Assembly: GCA_003283415.1 (NCBI GenBank)
Contig: QBXH01000008.1
Location: 1-56,877 of the forward strand
Length of the DNA stretch: 56,877 nt
Origin: Prochlorococcus sp. AG-321-E21
GTDB lineage: Bacteria > Cyanobacteriota > Cyanobacteriia > PCC-6307 > Cyanobiaceae
Reading direction: 5' to 3'
Part shown: positions 36,181-45,011 of the stretch, piece by piece
How positions within the stretch are numbered: position 1 is the stretch's first letter
Layout: each line of letters opens with the position of its first letter
Notes under the pieces: model-generated
Seen by the model: the letters and a program-made list of their open reading frames with translations, nothing else
Told to the model about the DNA's origin: nothing
Databases searched by the model: none
Position numbers and translations under genes: made by a program

Positions 36181-38043
36181 ATGCCAATAAGACAAGACGA
36201 TAATCAACCTAATAGAAGATTTGGAATAGTAAATATCATTTTAATTGGCGTAGGAGCATTACTTTTATTCAGCAGTTTGTTCCCTAATCAAAATATGCAA
36301 ATACCAAGAGTTCCTTACTCTTTATTTATTGATCAGGTTAATGATGGTGAAGTTAAGAGAGCTTATATTACACAAGAACAAATTAGATATGAATTAAATG
36401 GAGCAGAAGAAGGAGCTCCTTCAGTGTTAGCAACAACTCCAATTTTTGATATGGATCTCCCTCAAAGGTTAGAAAGTAAGGGGGTAGAATTCGCGGCAGC
36501 TCCACCAAAAAAACCAAATTTCTTCTCAACTGTTCTTAGCTGGGTAGTTCCACCCTTGATTTTTATTTTAGTTCTGCAATTTTTTGCTAGAAGAAGTATG
36601 GGTGGAGGCGGTGCTCAAGGAGCATTGAGTTTTACTAAAAGTAAGGCCAAAGTTTATGTTCCTGATGATGAATCAAAAGTAACATTCGATGATGTCGCTG
36701 GTGTAGATGAGGCCAAAGATGAATTAACAGAAATAGTTGACTTTTTAAAGAAACCAGAAAGATATACCGATATTGGAGCAAGAATTCCTAAGGGTGTTCT
36801 CTTAGTTGGACCTCCTGGAACAGGTAAAACTCTTCTTTCTAAAGCTGTCGCAGGAGAAGCTGAAGTTCCTTTCTTTATTATTTCAGGTTCTGAATTTGTT
36901 GAGCTTTTTGTAGGGGCTGGTGCCGCTAGGGTAAGAGATTTGTTTGAACAAGCTAAGAAGAAAGCTCCATGCATCATCTTTATAGATGAACTAGATGCTA
37001 TTGGTAAGAGTCGTTCCGGATCAATGGGAGTTGTTGGTGGTAATGATGAAAGAGAGCAAACACTAAATCAATTACTTACTGAAATGGATGGATTTGCTTC
37101 AGCTGATAAACCTGTAATAGTTCTTGCTGCTACAAACCAGCCAGAAGTACTTGATGCGGCATTGTTAAGGCCTGGTAGATTTGATAGACAAGTTTTAGTT
37201 GATAGACCCGATTTATCTGGCAGAAAAACAATTCTTGAAATCTATACAAAAAAAGTAAAATTAGCAGAATCTATAGATTTAGACTCTATTGCTCAAGCTA
37301 CAAGTGGTTTTGCTGGGGCAGACTTGGCAAATATGGTTAATGAAGCGGCTTTGTTAGCTGCAAGAGCAAAAAGAAAAAGTGTTGAGCAACAAGATTTAAG
37401 TGAAGCCATCGAAAGAGTTGTAGCTGGTTTAGAGAAGAAAAGTAGAGTTCTTCAGGATGATGAGAAGAAAGTTGTTGCTTATCACGAAGTAGGGCATGCA
37501 ATTGTTGGACATCTTATGCCAGGAGGATCAAAAGTAGCAAAAATCTCAATAGTACCAAGAGGTATGAGTGCACTAGGATATACACTTCAACTTCCTACTG
37601 AGGAAAGATTTCTTAATTCTAAAGATGAATTAAAAGGTCAAATAGCAACACTTCTAGGTGGCAGATCTGCTGAAGAGGTTGTTTTTGGAAAGATCACTAC
37701 AGGAGCATCAAACGATCTTCAAAGGGCAACAGATATAGCTGAACAAATGGTAGGTACTTTTGGAATGAGCGATATCCTTGGCCCACTTGCTTATGACAAA
37801 CAAGGTGGCGGACAATTTTTAGGGAATGGTAATAATCCTAGAAGATCTGTTAGTGATGCTACAGCCCAAGCTATAGATAAAGAAGTCAGAGACTTAGTAG
37901 ATGATGCTCATGAAACAGCATTAAATATCTTAAGAAATAATTTGACCTTACTTGAATCTATTTCTCAAAAAATTCTTCAAGAAGAAGTTATAGAAGGTGA
38001 AGATCTTAAAAATCTGCTTGCAGAAACTAAAATGCCTGCATAG
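36181..38043 (+). CDS. ftsH: ATP-dependent zinc metalloprotease FtsH
   Basis: Membrane-anchored AAA protease. Two N-terminal transmembrane helices (about 15-36 and 112-132) flank a lumen/periplasm domain. The AAA module has Walker A GPPGTGKT (210-217), [11 protein letters not shown] and the arginine-finger region RPGRFDRQV. The protease HEVGH zinc site is at 435-439. 620 aa. In cyanobacteria FtsH complexes degrade photodamaged D1; which of the paralogues this is cannot be told. argF follows 28 bases on. Confidence 0.96.
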   Translation: MPIRQDDNQPNRRFGIVNIILIGVGALLLFSSLFPNQNMQIPRVPYSLFIDQVNDGEVKRAYITQEQIRYELNGAEEGAPSVLATTPIFDMDLPQRLESKGVEFAAAPPKKPNFFSTVLSWVVPPLIFILVLQFFARRSMGGGGAQGALSFTKSKAKVYVPDDESKVTFDDVAGVDEAKDELTEIVDFLKKPERYTDIGARIPKGVLLVGPPGTGKTLLSKAVAGEAEVPFFIISGSEFVELFVGAGAARVRDLFEQAKKKAPCIIFIDELDAIGKSRSGSMGVVGGNDEREQTLNQLLTEMDGFASADKPVIVLAATNQPEVLDAALLRPGRFDRQVLVDRPDLSGRKTILEIYTKKVKLAESIDLDSIAQATSGFAGADLANMVNEAALLAARAKRKSVEQQDLSEAIERVVAGLEKKSRVLQDDEKKVVAYHEVGHAIVGHLMPGGSKVAKISIVPRGMSALGYTLQLPTEERFLNSKDELKGQIATLLGGRSAEEVVFGKITTGASNDLQRATDIAEQMVGTFGMSDILGPLAYDKQGGGQFLGNGNNPRRSVSDATAQAIDKEVRDLVDDAHETALNILRNNLTLLESISQKILQEEVIEGEDLKNLLAETKMPA

Positions 38044-38071
38044 TAGAATCTAGAAATAACAAGAAATATTC

Positions 38072-38998
38072 ATGCTAAAACCAAATAAGCTTGCTAAAAA
38101 TAACTTTTTATCAAGCTTGGATTTATCTACAAATGAAATTATTCATATTTTAGAGCTTTCAAAAAATTTCAAGAATAAAAAATTAAATATTGATCTAAAC
38201 AACAAAGCTTTAGGATTAATATTTGATAAGTCATCAACACGCACAAGAGTTAGTTTTCAAGTTGCGATGTCAAGGCTTGGTGGGATAACTATCGACCTCA
38301 ATCCCACAACCTCACAAATTGGAAGAGGAGAACCAATAAAAGATACCGCAAGAGTTCTAAGTAGATATTGTGATGTGATTGCAATTAGAACCTTTAATCA
38401 TTCAGATTTGGAAGAATACGCAAAGTGGTCTACGAAACCAGTTATTAATGCTCTTACAGATTTAGAACATCCATGTCAGGCTTTAGCTGATTTTTTATCA
38501 ATTCAAGAGGAATTTAACGACTTTAAAGATGTAGTTTTGACATTTATAGGGGATGGAAATAATGTCGCAAATTCTCTTATTTTATGTGGCGCATTATTAG
38601 GAGTAGAAGTTAGAATTGCATGCCCTAAAGGTTACGAACCTAACACTTCGGTGATCAATAAAGCATATGAAATATATAAAAATAAGAATTTATTGAAAAT
38701 CAGTAATGATCCCTCTAAGGCTGTTTTAGGAGCAAATGTTCTTTATACAGATGTTTGGTCATCCATGGGGGAAGAAAATCAAAAGGCTGAAAAAGATAAA
38801 GCTTTTGAGGGATTTACTATTGATAGTGATTTAGTAAACAAAGCTGATAAGGATGCAATTATTCTTCATTGCCTTCCTGCGTATAGATCTAAAGAGATAA
38901 CTGATGAAGTATTTGAAAGTAAAAAAAATAGAATTTTTGATCAAGCAGAAAATAGATTGCACGCTCAACAAGCTCTTTTATCTTGCCTTCTTTCTTAA
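38072..38998 (+). CDS. argF: Ornithine carbamoyltransferase
   Basis: Converts ornithine and carbamoyl phosphate to citrulline. The carbamoyl-phosphate loop STRTRVSF, the HPCQALAD block, the ornithine-binding DVWSSMGEE and HCLPAYR near the C-terminus are present. 308 aa. Arginine-pathway partner argD is at 1732-2907. Confidence 0.95.
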   Translation: MLKPNKLAKNNFLSSLDLSTNEIIHILELSKNFKNKKLNIDLNNKALGLIFDKSSTRTRVSFQVAMSRLGGITIDLNPTTSQIGRGEPIKDTARVLSRYCDVIAIRTFNHSDLEEYAKWSTKPVINALTDLEHPCQALADFLSIQEEFNDFKDVVLTFIGDGNNVANSLILCGALLGVEVRIACPKGYEPNTSVINKAYEIYKNKNLLKISNDPSKAVLGANVLYTDVWSSMGEENQKAEKDKAFEGFTIDSDLVNKADKDAIILHCLPAYRSKEITDEVFESKKNRIFDQAENRLHAQQALLSCLLS

Positions 38999-39023
38999 CA
39001 ACTTGCGGGAATGGAGGATTATA

Positions 39024-39053
39024 GGTACAAATGTATTAGAGTACATTTGTTTT
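39024..39053 (+). promoter_or_regulatory. LexA operator-like palindrome in front of lexA
   Basis: The perfect 9-bp arms ACAAATGTA (39027-39035) and TACATTTGT (39042-39050) end three bases before the lexA ATG. Within it are two copies, in tandem, of a near-match to the cyanobacterial SOS box as I recall it (RGTACNNNDGTWCB): GGTACAAATGTATT and AGTACATTTGTTTT, each with one mismatch. Suggests LexA autorepression. Confidence 0.6.
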
Positions 39054-39671
39054 ATGGAATCTTCTTCAGGAGATAATCTTACACAGGCTCAAAATGAGCT
39101 TTATGGATGGATAAAAGATTATATGAAAAACTTTCAACATAGCCCATCCATTAGGCAGATGATGCAAGCTATGGGGCTAAAATCTCCTGCTCCAATTCAA
39201 AGTCGCTTAAAGCATTTGCAAGAAAAGGGATACATCTCATGGCAAGAAGGCAAAGCAAGAACAATGCAAATAGTTGATGAAATTATTGAAGGAGTACCAA
39301 TTATGGGTTCGGTAGCAGCAGGAGGTTTAATTGAAACTTATTCTGATGTTCAAGAAAATTTAGATATTTCTGATGTTTTAAAAAAGAAAAATGTTTTTGC
39401 ACTTTCTGTTAATGGAGATTCAATGATAGATGCATGTATTGCAGATGGAGATATGGTTTTAATGGAGCCCATTAAAGATATTTTCCCTATAAGAAACGGG
39501 ACAATTGTAAGTGCCTTAGTTCCTGGTTTGGGTACCACTTTAAAATACTTTGTTAAGAGAAATAATAAAATTTTTTTAGAAGCAGCTAATCCAAATTACG
39601 AACCTATTGAATTAAATTTGGAGGATGTTGTTATACAAGGTAAGCTTCTTGCCGTTTGGAGAAAAGTTTGA
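39054..39671 (+). CDS. lexA: LexA repressor
   Basis: SOS regulator, 205 aa. The N-terminal winged helix (SIRQMMQAMGLKSPAPIQSRL) is followed by the S24 latent protease. The Ala-Gly self-cleavage site is A89-G90 in GSVAAGG, the catalytic Ser123 is in GDSMIDACI and Lys164 is in GTTLKYF. All residues needed for RecA-stimulated autocleavage are present, unlike some cyanobacterial LexA proteins that have lost them. The frame is open upstream into argF, but ATG 39054 gives the standard N-terminus. Confidence 0.93.
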   Translation: MESSSGDNLTQAQNELYGWIKDYMKNFQHSPSIRQMMQAMGLKSPAPIQSRLKHLQEKGYISWQEGKARTMQIVDEIIEGVPIMGSVAAGGLIETYSDVQENLDISDVLKKKNVFALSVNGDSMIDACIADGDMVLMEPIKDIFPIRNGTIVSALVPGLGTTLKYFVKRNNKIFLEAANPNYEPIELNLEDVVIQGKLLAVWRKV

Positions 39672-39705
39672 TTTGAATGTATAGTATGAGAATAAATATT
39701 GATTA

Positions 39706-40749
39706 ATGCCTTCAAAAATAATTTCTTTAATATTTATCTTCTATCAGTTGTTTTTGCAAGTAACACTGGCTAGAAATCAATTTAAGAAAGGAGATATTAC
39801 ACAATCTAATTTAAATTGGGTTGAAAATGAAGCTGGTTTTAAAAAAGAAAAGTTAATATGGGAAGAAATTGATTTTAAATACGAAAGACAGATAATTGAA
39901 AACTCATTAACACAAAAGAAAAATTTAAGGAATCTAGAGATTAAAGCTCTTGATAGATCAGTTACCGTAAATTATTTACCATATCCCGAAATCTCTCATT
40001 ATGTTCCAAATGGATATGTGGAAGATGATAATAAATTTTTAACGGCGAGTTTGAGAACTATTAGTAAGTTGAGATTTTGTGATAGTGCAAACTTTGAGAC
40101 TAAATGTGCAGATGGATTATTAAATTTAGATTTTAATTTACTAAATGGAGATACTTATAGCTTTAATACGAAATTTAGTCTCCAGAGTATTTCTAACAGA
40201 GGGACTCCTTTTGGTGAAGAATCAAGTCTTGGTTTTAAGTTGGCCAAGGAAATCTCACCTAAATGGTCAGTAGCTATAGGAGGAGAAAATCTAATACATT
40301 TTGATGACTCAATAGATTTAGGTAGAAATTTCTACTTTGTAGCTAGTACGTACCAGAAGTTAAATAATAATAGAAAAGAAAATCCTACATTGCTTTTTAT
40401 AAACGTAGGCGTTGGCTCCGATTTTTATGGTTATAAAGGTAATGGTTTTTTAGCAAGAACTTCATGTTTTGGGCAACCAAATCTTACAGGGAATGGTACT
40501 AATACTTGTTCTTGGGGACCTATTGGATCAGTAGCTTTAGCTTTTAATGATAGGATTTCATTTGTTAATGAATGGTTTGGATACGGATATGGTACGGGAA
40601 TTTCTTTCAAACCTATAGTGGAAAAACCCTTAATATTTTCAATTTATGCGACAGATTTCATAAAAGGATTTCCAGTATATGTTGAAGAACATTGCCCTAA
40701 TAACAAATGCACTCCAAGATTTTATGGTAATATTAGCCTAAGTTTTTAA
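39706..40749 (+). CDS. Predicted exported outer-membrane beta-barrel protein, 347 aa
   Basis: Unrecognised. An N-terminal signal peptide (IISLIFIFYQLFLQVTLA, cleavage near residue 22) precedes a charged helical stretch. From about residue 110 there are many alternating aromatic/polar strands (FNTKFSLQSIS, WSVAIGGENLIHF, FYFVASTYQKL, LLFINVGVGSDFYGY). The protein ends YGNISLSF, and a C-terminal Phe after a beta strand is the classical outer-membrane-protein signature. Four cysteines lie in loops. It is followed 10 bases later by another exported protein, at the edge of the tRNA-Ala island. Confidence 0.6.
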   Translation: MPSKIISLIFIFYQLFLQVTLARNQFKKGDITQSNLNWVENEAGFKKEKLIWEEIDFKYERQIIENSLTQKKNLRNLEIKALDRSVTVNYLPYPEISHYVPNGYVEDDNKFLTASLRTISKLRFCDSANFETKCADGLLNLDFNLLNGDTYSFNTKFSLQSISNRGTPFGEESSLGFKLAKEISPKWSVAIGGENLIHFDDSIDLGRNFYFVASTYQKLNNNRKENPTLLFINVGVGSDFYGYKGNGFLARTSCFGQPNLTGNGTNTCSWGPIGSVALAFNDRISFVNEWFGYGYGTGISFKPIVEKPLIFSIYATDFIKGFPVYVEEHCPNNKCTPRFYGNISLSF

Positions 40750-40759
40750 TATAATAAAA

Positions 40760-41392
40760 GTGAAACTTACAAAACTAAAGAGAATATTTTTGTCAACATT
40801 ATTCTTGACTTTACCTTTTAACTCAGGTGCTATTCTTGCGAATGAACTTATAAATAGCAATAAAAATACAATATTAATAGCAGAAGCTAAAGGTTACAGG
40901 GAGCATGAAGATAAAAGTGAAAATCAAGATGATTATCATTCAATTAATCATGATTGGGATAATCATTATCACACAATTAGATCTATTAGATTAAAGAAAA
41001 ATGGAAATCTAAAAATTCGGTTTTGCGAAAAAGTTGAATTATTAGAAGGTCAAGTTTATGCAGATAATATGAAATATGATGTAAAAGATGCTTATAAAAT
41101 CAAAAAAAGAAGCATTACATGGCGTCTTAATAAAAAACGAACTTTTAAATTAGGAGATACAATTTTTGTAAATACAAAAGATTTCCGAGGTAGACCTATT
41201 GAGAAAAGTCCTAATAAAAATGAAATAAGATCGCTTAATCGAGGGTGTGGATTACCTTTCCTATATTTGCCACCTGGAGTAGAAGTATCAGATGGTGGAC
41301 CATCTCTTGGCATTATTGCTATAATTATAGGAGTTGGTGCGGCTATTGGAGGAGGCTCGTCAGGTGGAACAGGAGGCGCTTCTCATAATTAA
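40760..41392 (+). CDS. Hypothetical exported protein with glycine-rich C-terminus, 210 aa
   Basis: GTG start. The signal peptide (FLSTLFLTLPFNSGAILA) is followed by a His/Asp-rich stretch (YREHEDKSENQDDYHSINHD, residues about 46-65), a beta-rich domain (LKKNGNLKIRFCEKVELLEGQ) and a hydrophobic glycine-rich tail (LGIIAIIIGVGAAIGGGSSGGTGG) that could insert in a membrane. The His/Asp stretch could bind metal; that is inference. Likely cotranscribed with the barrel-like gene upstream. Not recognised. Confidence 0.6.
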   Translation: MKLTKLKRIFLSTLFLTLPFNSGAILANELINSNKNTILIAEAKGYREHEDKSENQDDYHSINHDWDNHYHTIRSIRLKKNGNLKIRFCEKVELLEGQVYADNMKYDVKDAYKIKKRSITWRLNKKRTFKLGDTIFVNTKDFRGRPIEKSPNKNEIRSLNRGCGLPFLYLPPGVEVSDGGPSLGIIAIIIGVGAAIGGGSSGGTGGASHN

Positions 41393-41684
41393 GTATATAA
41401 AATCAATAGCTATGCTTATATTTAAATAAACTTTACTAATTTTATATTTTTTCAGATAATTTAATAATAAAAAATTGTAAGCTGCACCCATGAAGAACTT
41501 GACTCTTTAATTAGGTGAGGAATTGCTTTAGAACAGTACCAGAAATTATGCTACAACTTGTAAATCACTAGGTGTATTTTAAGATGCAGAATCCATTAAT
41601 CAAACGCTATAAAGTACTATAGGAATTACGGAAGTTACGAAATAAATCTTTAGATTGATTGATATAACTGTCGTTTCAGGATAT
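41393..41684. other. Intergenic region before tRNA-Ala
   Basis: About 290 bases without a convincing gene. One plus-strand frame (about 41511-41644) reads protein-like between three in-frame stops (RNYATTCKSLGVF * DAESINQTL *), possibly a decayed gene but too short to assign. Confidence 0.3.
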
Positions 41685-41757
41685 GGGGCCATAGCTCAGC
41701 TGGTAGAGCACCTGCATGGCATGCAGGGGGTCAGCGGTTCGAGTCCGCTTGGCTCCA
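41685..41757 (+). tRNA. tRNA-Ala (anticodon GGC)
   Basis: Complete 73-nt cloverleaf. Acceptor GGGGCCA pairs with TGGCTCC including the G3-U70 pair that defines alanine identity, discriminator A, D-arm with AGCTCAGCTGGTAGAGC, anticodon stem CCTGC/GCAGG with loop ATGGCAT (GGC), T-arm GGTTCGAGTCC. No encoded CCA. It is the boundary of the accessory island: its 3' part recurs three times downstream. Confidence 0.96.
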
Positions 41758-41805
41758 TCAGGATTTTCGCTAGTTATACCAATTATTTTGACTAATTTAA
41801 GATAA

Positions 41806-41884
41806 CAAAACGATACGTTTTGATAAGTTAAAATATGGCAAAAATATGACCCCTCAGCGACCAACTCTGCTACGAGATACTCGT
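41806..41884. repeat. Two ATA-centred inverted repeats downstream of tRNA-Ala
   Basis: CAAAACG-ATA-CGTTTTG (41806-41822) and ACGAG-ATA-CTCGT (41872-41884), both with a three-base ATA centre. The second begins in AACTCTGCTACGAG, which resembles the CTCTGCGAGC elements beside the tRNA relics. Possible protein-binding sites of an integration system or small hairpins. Confidence 0.45.
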
Positions 41885-41923
41885 TATGAATTAAGGTTAT
41901 CTAAATTTATAAAAAATATTATT

Positions 41924-42646
41924 CTAAATTTTCCTTTTAATTATTTTTTGTCTTAAATCCAATAAAAGAAGTTGATAATAAAATAATTCTATAAATTCAC
42001 CATCTAATAAATATCTATATTCTAAAATTCCGAAAATTTTTCTCATAGCAAATGAAAAAATTATATTAAAAATATAAATCAAACCAAATAATAAAAATCT
42101 TTTCTCAAAAAAAATAAAACTAAACTTTTTAAGATAAGGAAGAAATCCTCCAAAACTAAATACTATAAATATTAAAGAATAAATAACTAGTCCTAAGGTA
42201 ATATCATCAGGCCAGAAATTATCGCCATATTGATTATTATTAAATAATTTCAAAGAAAAAAGGAATGAATTATGAATATTAAATTCTGTCTGGCCATTCC
42301 AAATTTCTAAAAAAGATTTGTTAAAGAAATCTTTAAAAAAGAAACTGGTTTCTTCAAAAATAAGAAAAATTGGGATAAAAATTCTTATAGCAAAAGCTAT
42401 TAAATTATTGGAATATTTTATTAGAAGTTTTCTATTTTTAAAAATTAAAAATATATTCAAAAATAATAAAACTAATTGTATAAACTCTATTAAACTGAAT
42501 AATCCATGAGTTTCATGAATTCTATTTTCCCTTAAAAACCAAAGACCTTCTTGACTAAAGCTGTTTAATGAAGCAACTATAAGAACAGTAAGGATTGAAA
42601 TTAAATAGAAATCAATCTTATCAAATAGATGTTTTTTAAAAAGCAT
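41924..42646 (-). CDS. Polytopic membrane protein, 240 aa
   Basis: About six hydrophobic segments. The central stretch FEETSFFFKDF ... IWNGQTEFNIHN resembles the 'EEISWGQ ... N.Q.E.NLHN' motif of a family of bacterial membrane proteins of unknown function. Here the Trp-Gly-Gln part is replaced by FFF, so it is a divergent member at best. It is first after the tRNA-Ala attachment region and lies on the minus strand like the sulfotransferase module. Function unknown. Confidence 0.6.
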   Translation of the reverse strand: MLFKKHLFDKIDFYLISILTVLIVASLNSFSQEGLWFLRENRIHETHGLFSLIEFIQLVLLFLNIFLIFKNRKLLIKYSNNLIAFAIRIFIPIFLIFEETSFFFKDFFNKSFLEIWNGQTEFNIHNSFLFSLKLFNNNQYGDNFWPDDITLGLVIYSLIFIVFSFGGFLPYLKKFSFIFFEKRFLLFGLIYIFNIIFSFAMRKIFGILEYRYLLDGEFIELFYYQLLLLDLRQKIIKRKI

Positions 42647-43114
42647 AAATTTTTAAAAATATATTATTAAACTTATAAAAATGTACTAAAAATTTTTTTA
42701 ATCAAAAGTACAAATAAGCTTTTTATCCATAAATACTCTATACTCGCACCATTTATTACAATAAATAGAAAAATTTTCACTTTGTAATTAGTTGTCAAAA
42801 AAAGAGATATTTAAAATCAATAATTAAAGATAAAAAAGAGTAATTTTATCTTGTATTGTTAATATTGTTATCTGTGCGAGCAGCCCTGCGAGCAAAATGC
42901 CGAAAACACCTGCAAAACCTAGTTATAGCTTAGTTGGTGATCTGCATGGCATGCAGGGGGTCAGCGGTTAGAGTCCGCTCGGCTTGTTTTGAATCACTAA
43001 GAATAAAAAAATAAATGATTATGAATATTAAATTAATTATTTATTTAAATTACTTAAAAAAACAAGTTTGTTATTGTAAATAGAAAAATTAAGATTTAAA
43101 AATTGATATAAGAT
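42647..43114. other. Intergenic region holding tRNA relic copy 2
   Basis: About 470 AT-rich bases between the membrane protein and the small gene at 43115. Apart from the repeat block at 42872-42986, nothing coding or structured was recognised. Confidence 0.4.
42872..42986 (+). repeat. Direct repeat A with tRNA-Ala relic (copy 2)
   Basis: Degenerate tRNA-Ala at 42921-42986: ATAGCTTAGTTGGTGA (broken D-arm), the intact anticodon arm CTGCATGGCATGCAG, and GGTCAGCGGTTAGAGTCCGC, with the acceptor lost. Upstream from 42872 is non-tRNA sequence with two CTG(T)GCGAGC elements. The whole block recurs at 46708-46825. Interpreted as an old integration site, not a functional tRNA. Confidence 0.85.
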
Positions 43115-43369
43115 ATGAAACTCAAAAAAGAAACAAAAAATTTTTTCATTTTTTTACTTGCTATGTTTTCTTCATCTATTTCACCAGCTTATGCATATGG
43201 TGGACCAGGAGCCGCTATTGGAGCGATTATAGTTTTAATAACTATAATTATTGCATTTTTCTCATCTTTAATAATTAAAATTTTCAATTTAATTAAAGTT
43301 TCCTTTTCTAAATTAAGAAAATACTTAAAATCAAATCAAAAAAATGATACAAAGAATAAAAATAAATAA
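43115..43369 (+). CDS. Small exported membrane protein, 84 aa
   Basis: Signal-like N-terminus (FFIFLLAMFSSSISPAYA, cleavage near residue 27), then YGGPGAAIGAIIVLITIIIAFF forming one transmembrane helix, then a lysine-rich cytoplasmic tail. Glycine-rich GPGAAIGA before the helix is a pattern seen in small cyanobacterial membrane proteins. It lies just inside the module bracketed by the tRNA-derived repeats. Not recognised. Confidence 0.6.
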   Translation: MKLKKETKNFFIFLLAMFSSSISPAYAYGGPGAAIGAIIVLITIIIAFFSSLIIKIFNLIKVSFSKLRKYLKSNQKNDTKNKNK

Positions 43370-43495
43370 TTCAGAGAGTTCTAATTTATAAAGATTAATT
43401 TAAAAAAAAATACTAATCTTTTTTATTGAATTAATTCAATAAAAATATTTTTCTGATCTTTTGGAAAAAATAATTAATTTAATATCATTAATCAA

Positions 43496-44938
43496 TTATT
43501 TTTCAGAGATTAATTTTTCTATAGTGAAACTTGGAATATCATTTAATCTTCTGGACCAAGCCATCATATAATACTTCTCATCATTGTCTTTGTTGATATA
43601 TTCCCATAATAGTTTTTTCTCTTTAAAATCTATTTCGAGTAATCTGCCATAATTAGTTTCCTCAACAAAAATAGAATTATTTTTTTCAATTTTGTCTGAT
43701 AACCCTTCAGTAACTGTTCTTGGAATAAGTTTTTTATCAAGAAAATTAAAATCAATATAACTCAATTCCAGATTTTTTTCCTCATTATGATTAGATGCTT
43801 TATTATATATTTTCGTTTCGTATTTCTCTTTGGAGTTTAGTGAAGGCAAATTATTTATTGTTCTATAAATATTGTGTTTTACTTTATTTCCAGGCTCAAA
43901 ATGTGTACTAGGGAAAAGACGATTATTATCAAAAATTGAGATATGACTACCATTTTTATCTATGAAATCCGCATCATGTTGTTTAGTCCCATATCCTTTT
44001 AAAACCCATACTACTTTTCTTTTTTTTAAATCATAAGCAAGAATACTCGATTGATGAGCTAAACTAAGAAGTACAAATTCTGTCTCTTTATTATTTCTTA
44101 GTGGTTCTACATCATTTATATGAAAAGGATCATTAGTAGCACCCTCAGAATAAAGAAAGTAATCTAAGCCTGCTGATTTAAAAATATCAAGAAGAAAGTG
44201 TGTTTCTAATATATTTAAATCTTTATCTAATATTGCAAATCCATCGGTATGTAGTTTGCCTTTCTCTCTAATAGGAGCATAAATTTTTTCTTGATAATCT
44301 TTTTCTAATGAATGATGGAATTCATAAAAAGAGTTAAATTTTAAAACTTCTCCATCTTTTGAAAATTTTGTAATTGGGCCTGTGCCAACTGAACTATTCA
44401 AAATTAAACTTCCATCAGATAATAATAATGGGTGTGTAAACGTGACTGAATTTTTATTTAGTTTTACCCCGGTTATGGATAAAAATTTTCTCATTTTAAA
44501 TTGCCATTTATGAATTAGTTTCTGATTATTCATATCCCAAAGCTCTACAAATGGAATACCGTCTTTATAAGGATCCGCTGCTGATAAAAGCAAGAATCCA
44601 GCATTTTTTCGGGACCCTTGCTCATAATAAAAATTGAAGCCTTTTTTTAATGAATTAAATCTATTAGATGTATCTTCGATATTTTTTACTATTCTGCCTG
44701 ATGTAGATAGCTCATTTTTGACAACAGTATTTAATTCGCTTAAATTTTTTATTACAAATTTACTTGGTATGTTAATTCTTGATTTTTTAATTAAATTACA
44801 CTTCAAAGTAGATACTTTGCCCTCATGACAATATTTTTGATCATATATACCAATTGCTTGAAAAAATATTATGGATGAAATAATTAAAAAGTAGTTTTGA
44901 AGAGGTACTAAATAAGATTTTATTTTTTTTATTTTCAT
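43496..44938 (-). CDS. Arylsulfotransferase-like protein (ASST family)
   Basis: 480 aa with an N-terminal signal/anchor (residues 14-30). The beta-propeller-like body contains DPFHINDVEPL, LLSLAHQSSILAYDLKKRKVVWVLKG, QHDADFIDKNGSHISIFDNN, NYGRLLEIDFKEKKLLWEYIN and a final YYMMAWSRRL. These resemble the 'D.FH.N', 'HD..L..G..L.FDNG' and 'A.R' blocks of PF05935/PF14269 arylsulfotransferases, which move sulfate between phenolic or sugar esters outside the cytoplasm without PAPS. Substrate unknown. Same strand as the PAPS-type sulfotransferase 73 bases upstream. Confidence 0.65.
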   Translation of the reverse strand: MKIKKIKSYLVPLQNYFLIISSIIFFQAIGIYDQKYCHEGKVSTLKCNLIKKSRINIPSKFVIKNLSELNTVVKNELSTSGRIVKNIEDTSNRFNSLKKGFNFYYEQGSRKNAGFLLLSAADPYKDGIPFVELWDMNNQKLIHKWQFKMRKFLSITGVKLNKNSVTFTHPLLLSDGSLILNSSVGTGPITKFSKDGEVLKFNSFYEFHHSLEKDYQEKIYAPIREKGKLHTDGFAILDKDLNILETHFLLDIFKSAGLDYFLYSEGATNDPFHINDVEPLRNNKETEFVLLSLAHQSSILAYDLKKRKVVWVLKGYGTKQHDADFIDKNGSHISIFDNNRLFPSTHFEPGNKVKHNIYRTINNLPSLNSKEKYETKIYNKASNHNEEKNLELSYIDFNFLDKKLIPRTVTEGLSDKIEKNNSIFVEETNYGRLLEIDFKEKKLLWEYINKDNDEKYYMMAWSRRLNDIPSFTIEKLISEK

Positions 44939-45011
44939 CTGAGATATAATTTTTTTATTATTTTAAAACTATAAATAATTTTATAAATTATTATTACTTT
45001 ATAATAAAAAA

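Noticed and set aside
38904-39053. N-terminal extension of LexA by 50 codons
   Set aside because: The extra codons are the end of argF in another frame plus the operator; the family N-terminus matches the ATG at 39054.
41511-41644. Decayed gene upstream of tRNA-Ala
   Set aside because: Protein-like stretches are interrupted by three stops and too short to match any family by eye; could be chance.
41676-41864. Minus-strand open frame with KRTRTADPL...QVLYQLSY
   Set aside because: It is the antisense translation of tRNA-Ala, a classic false protein (TRTADP-type); no coding evidence outside the tRNA.
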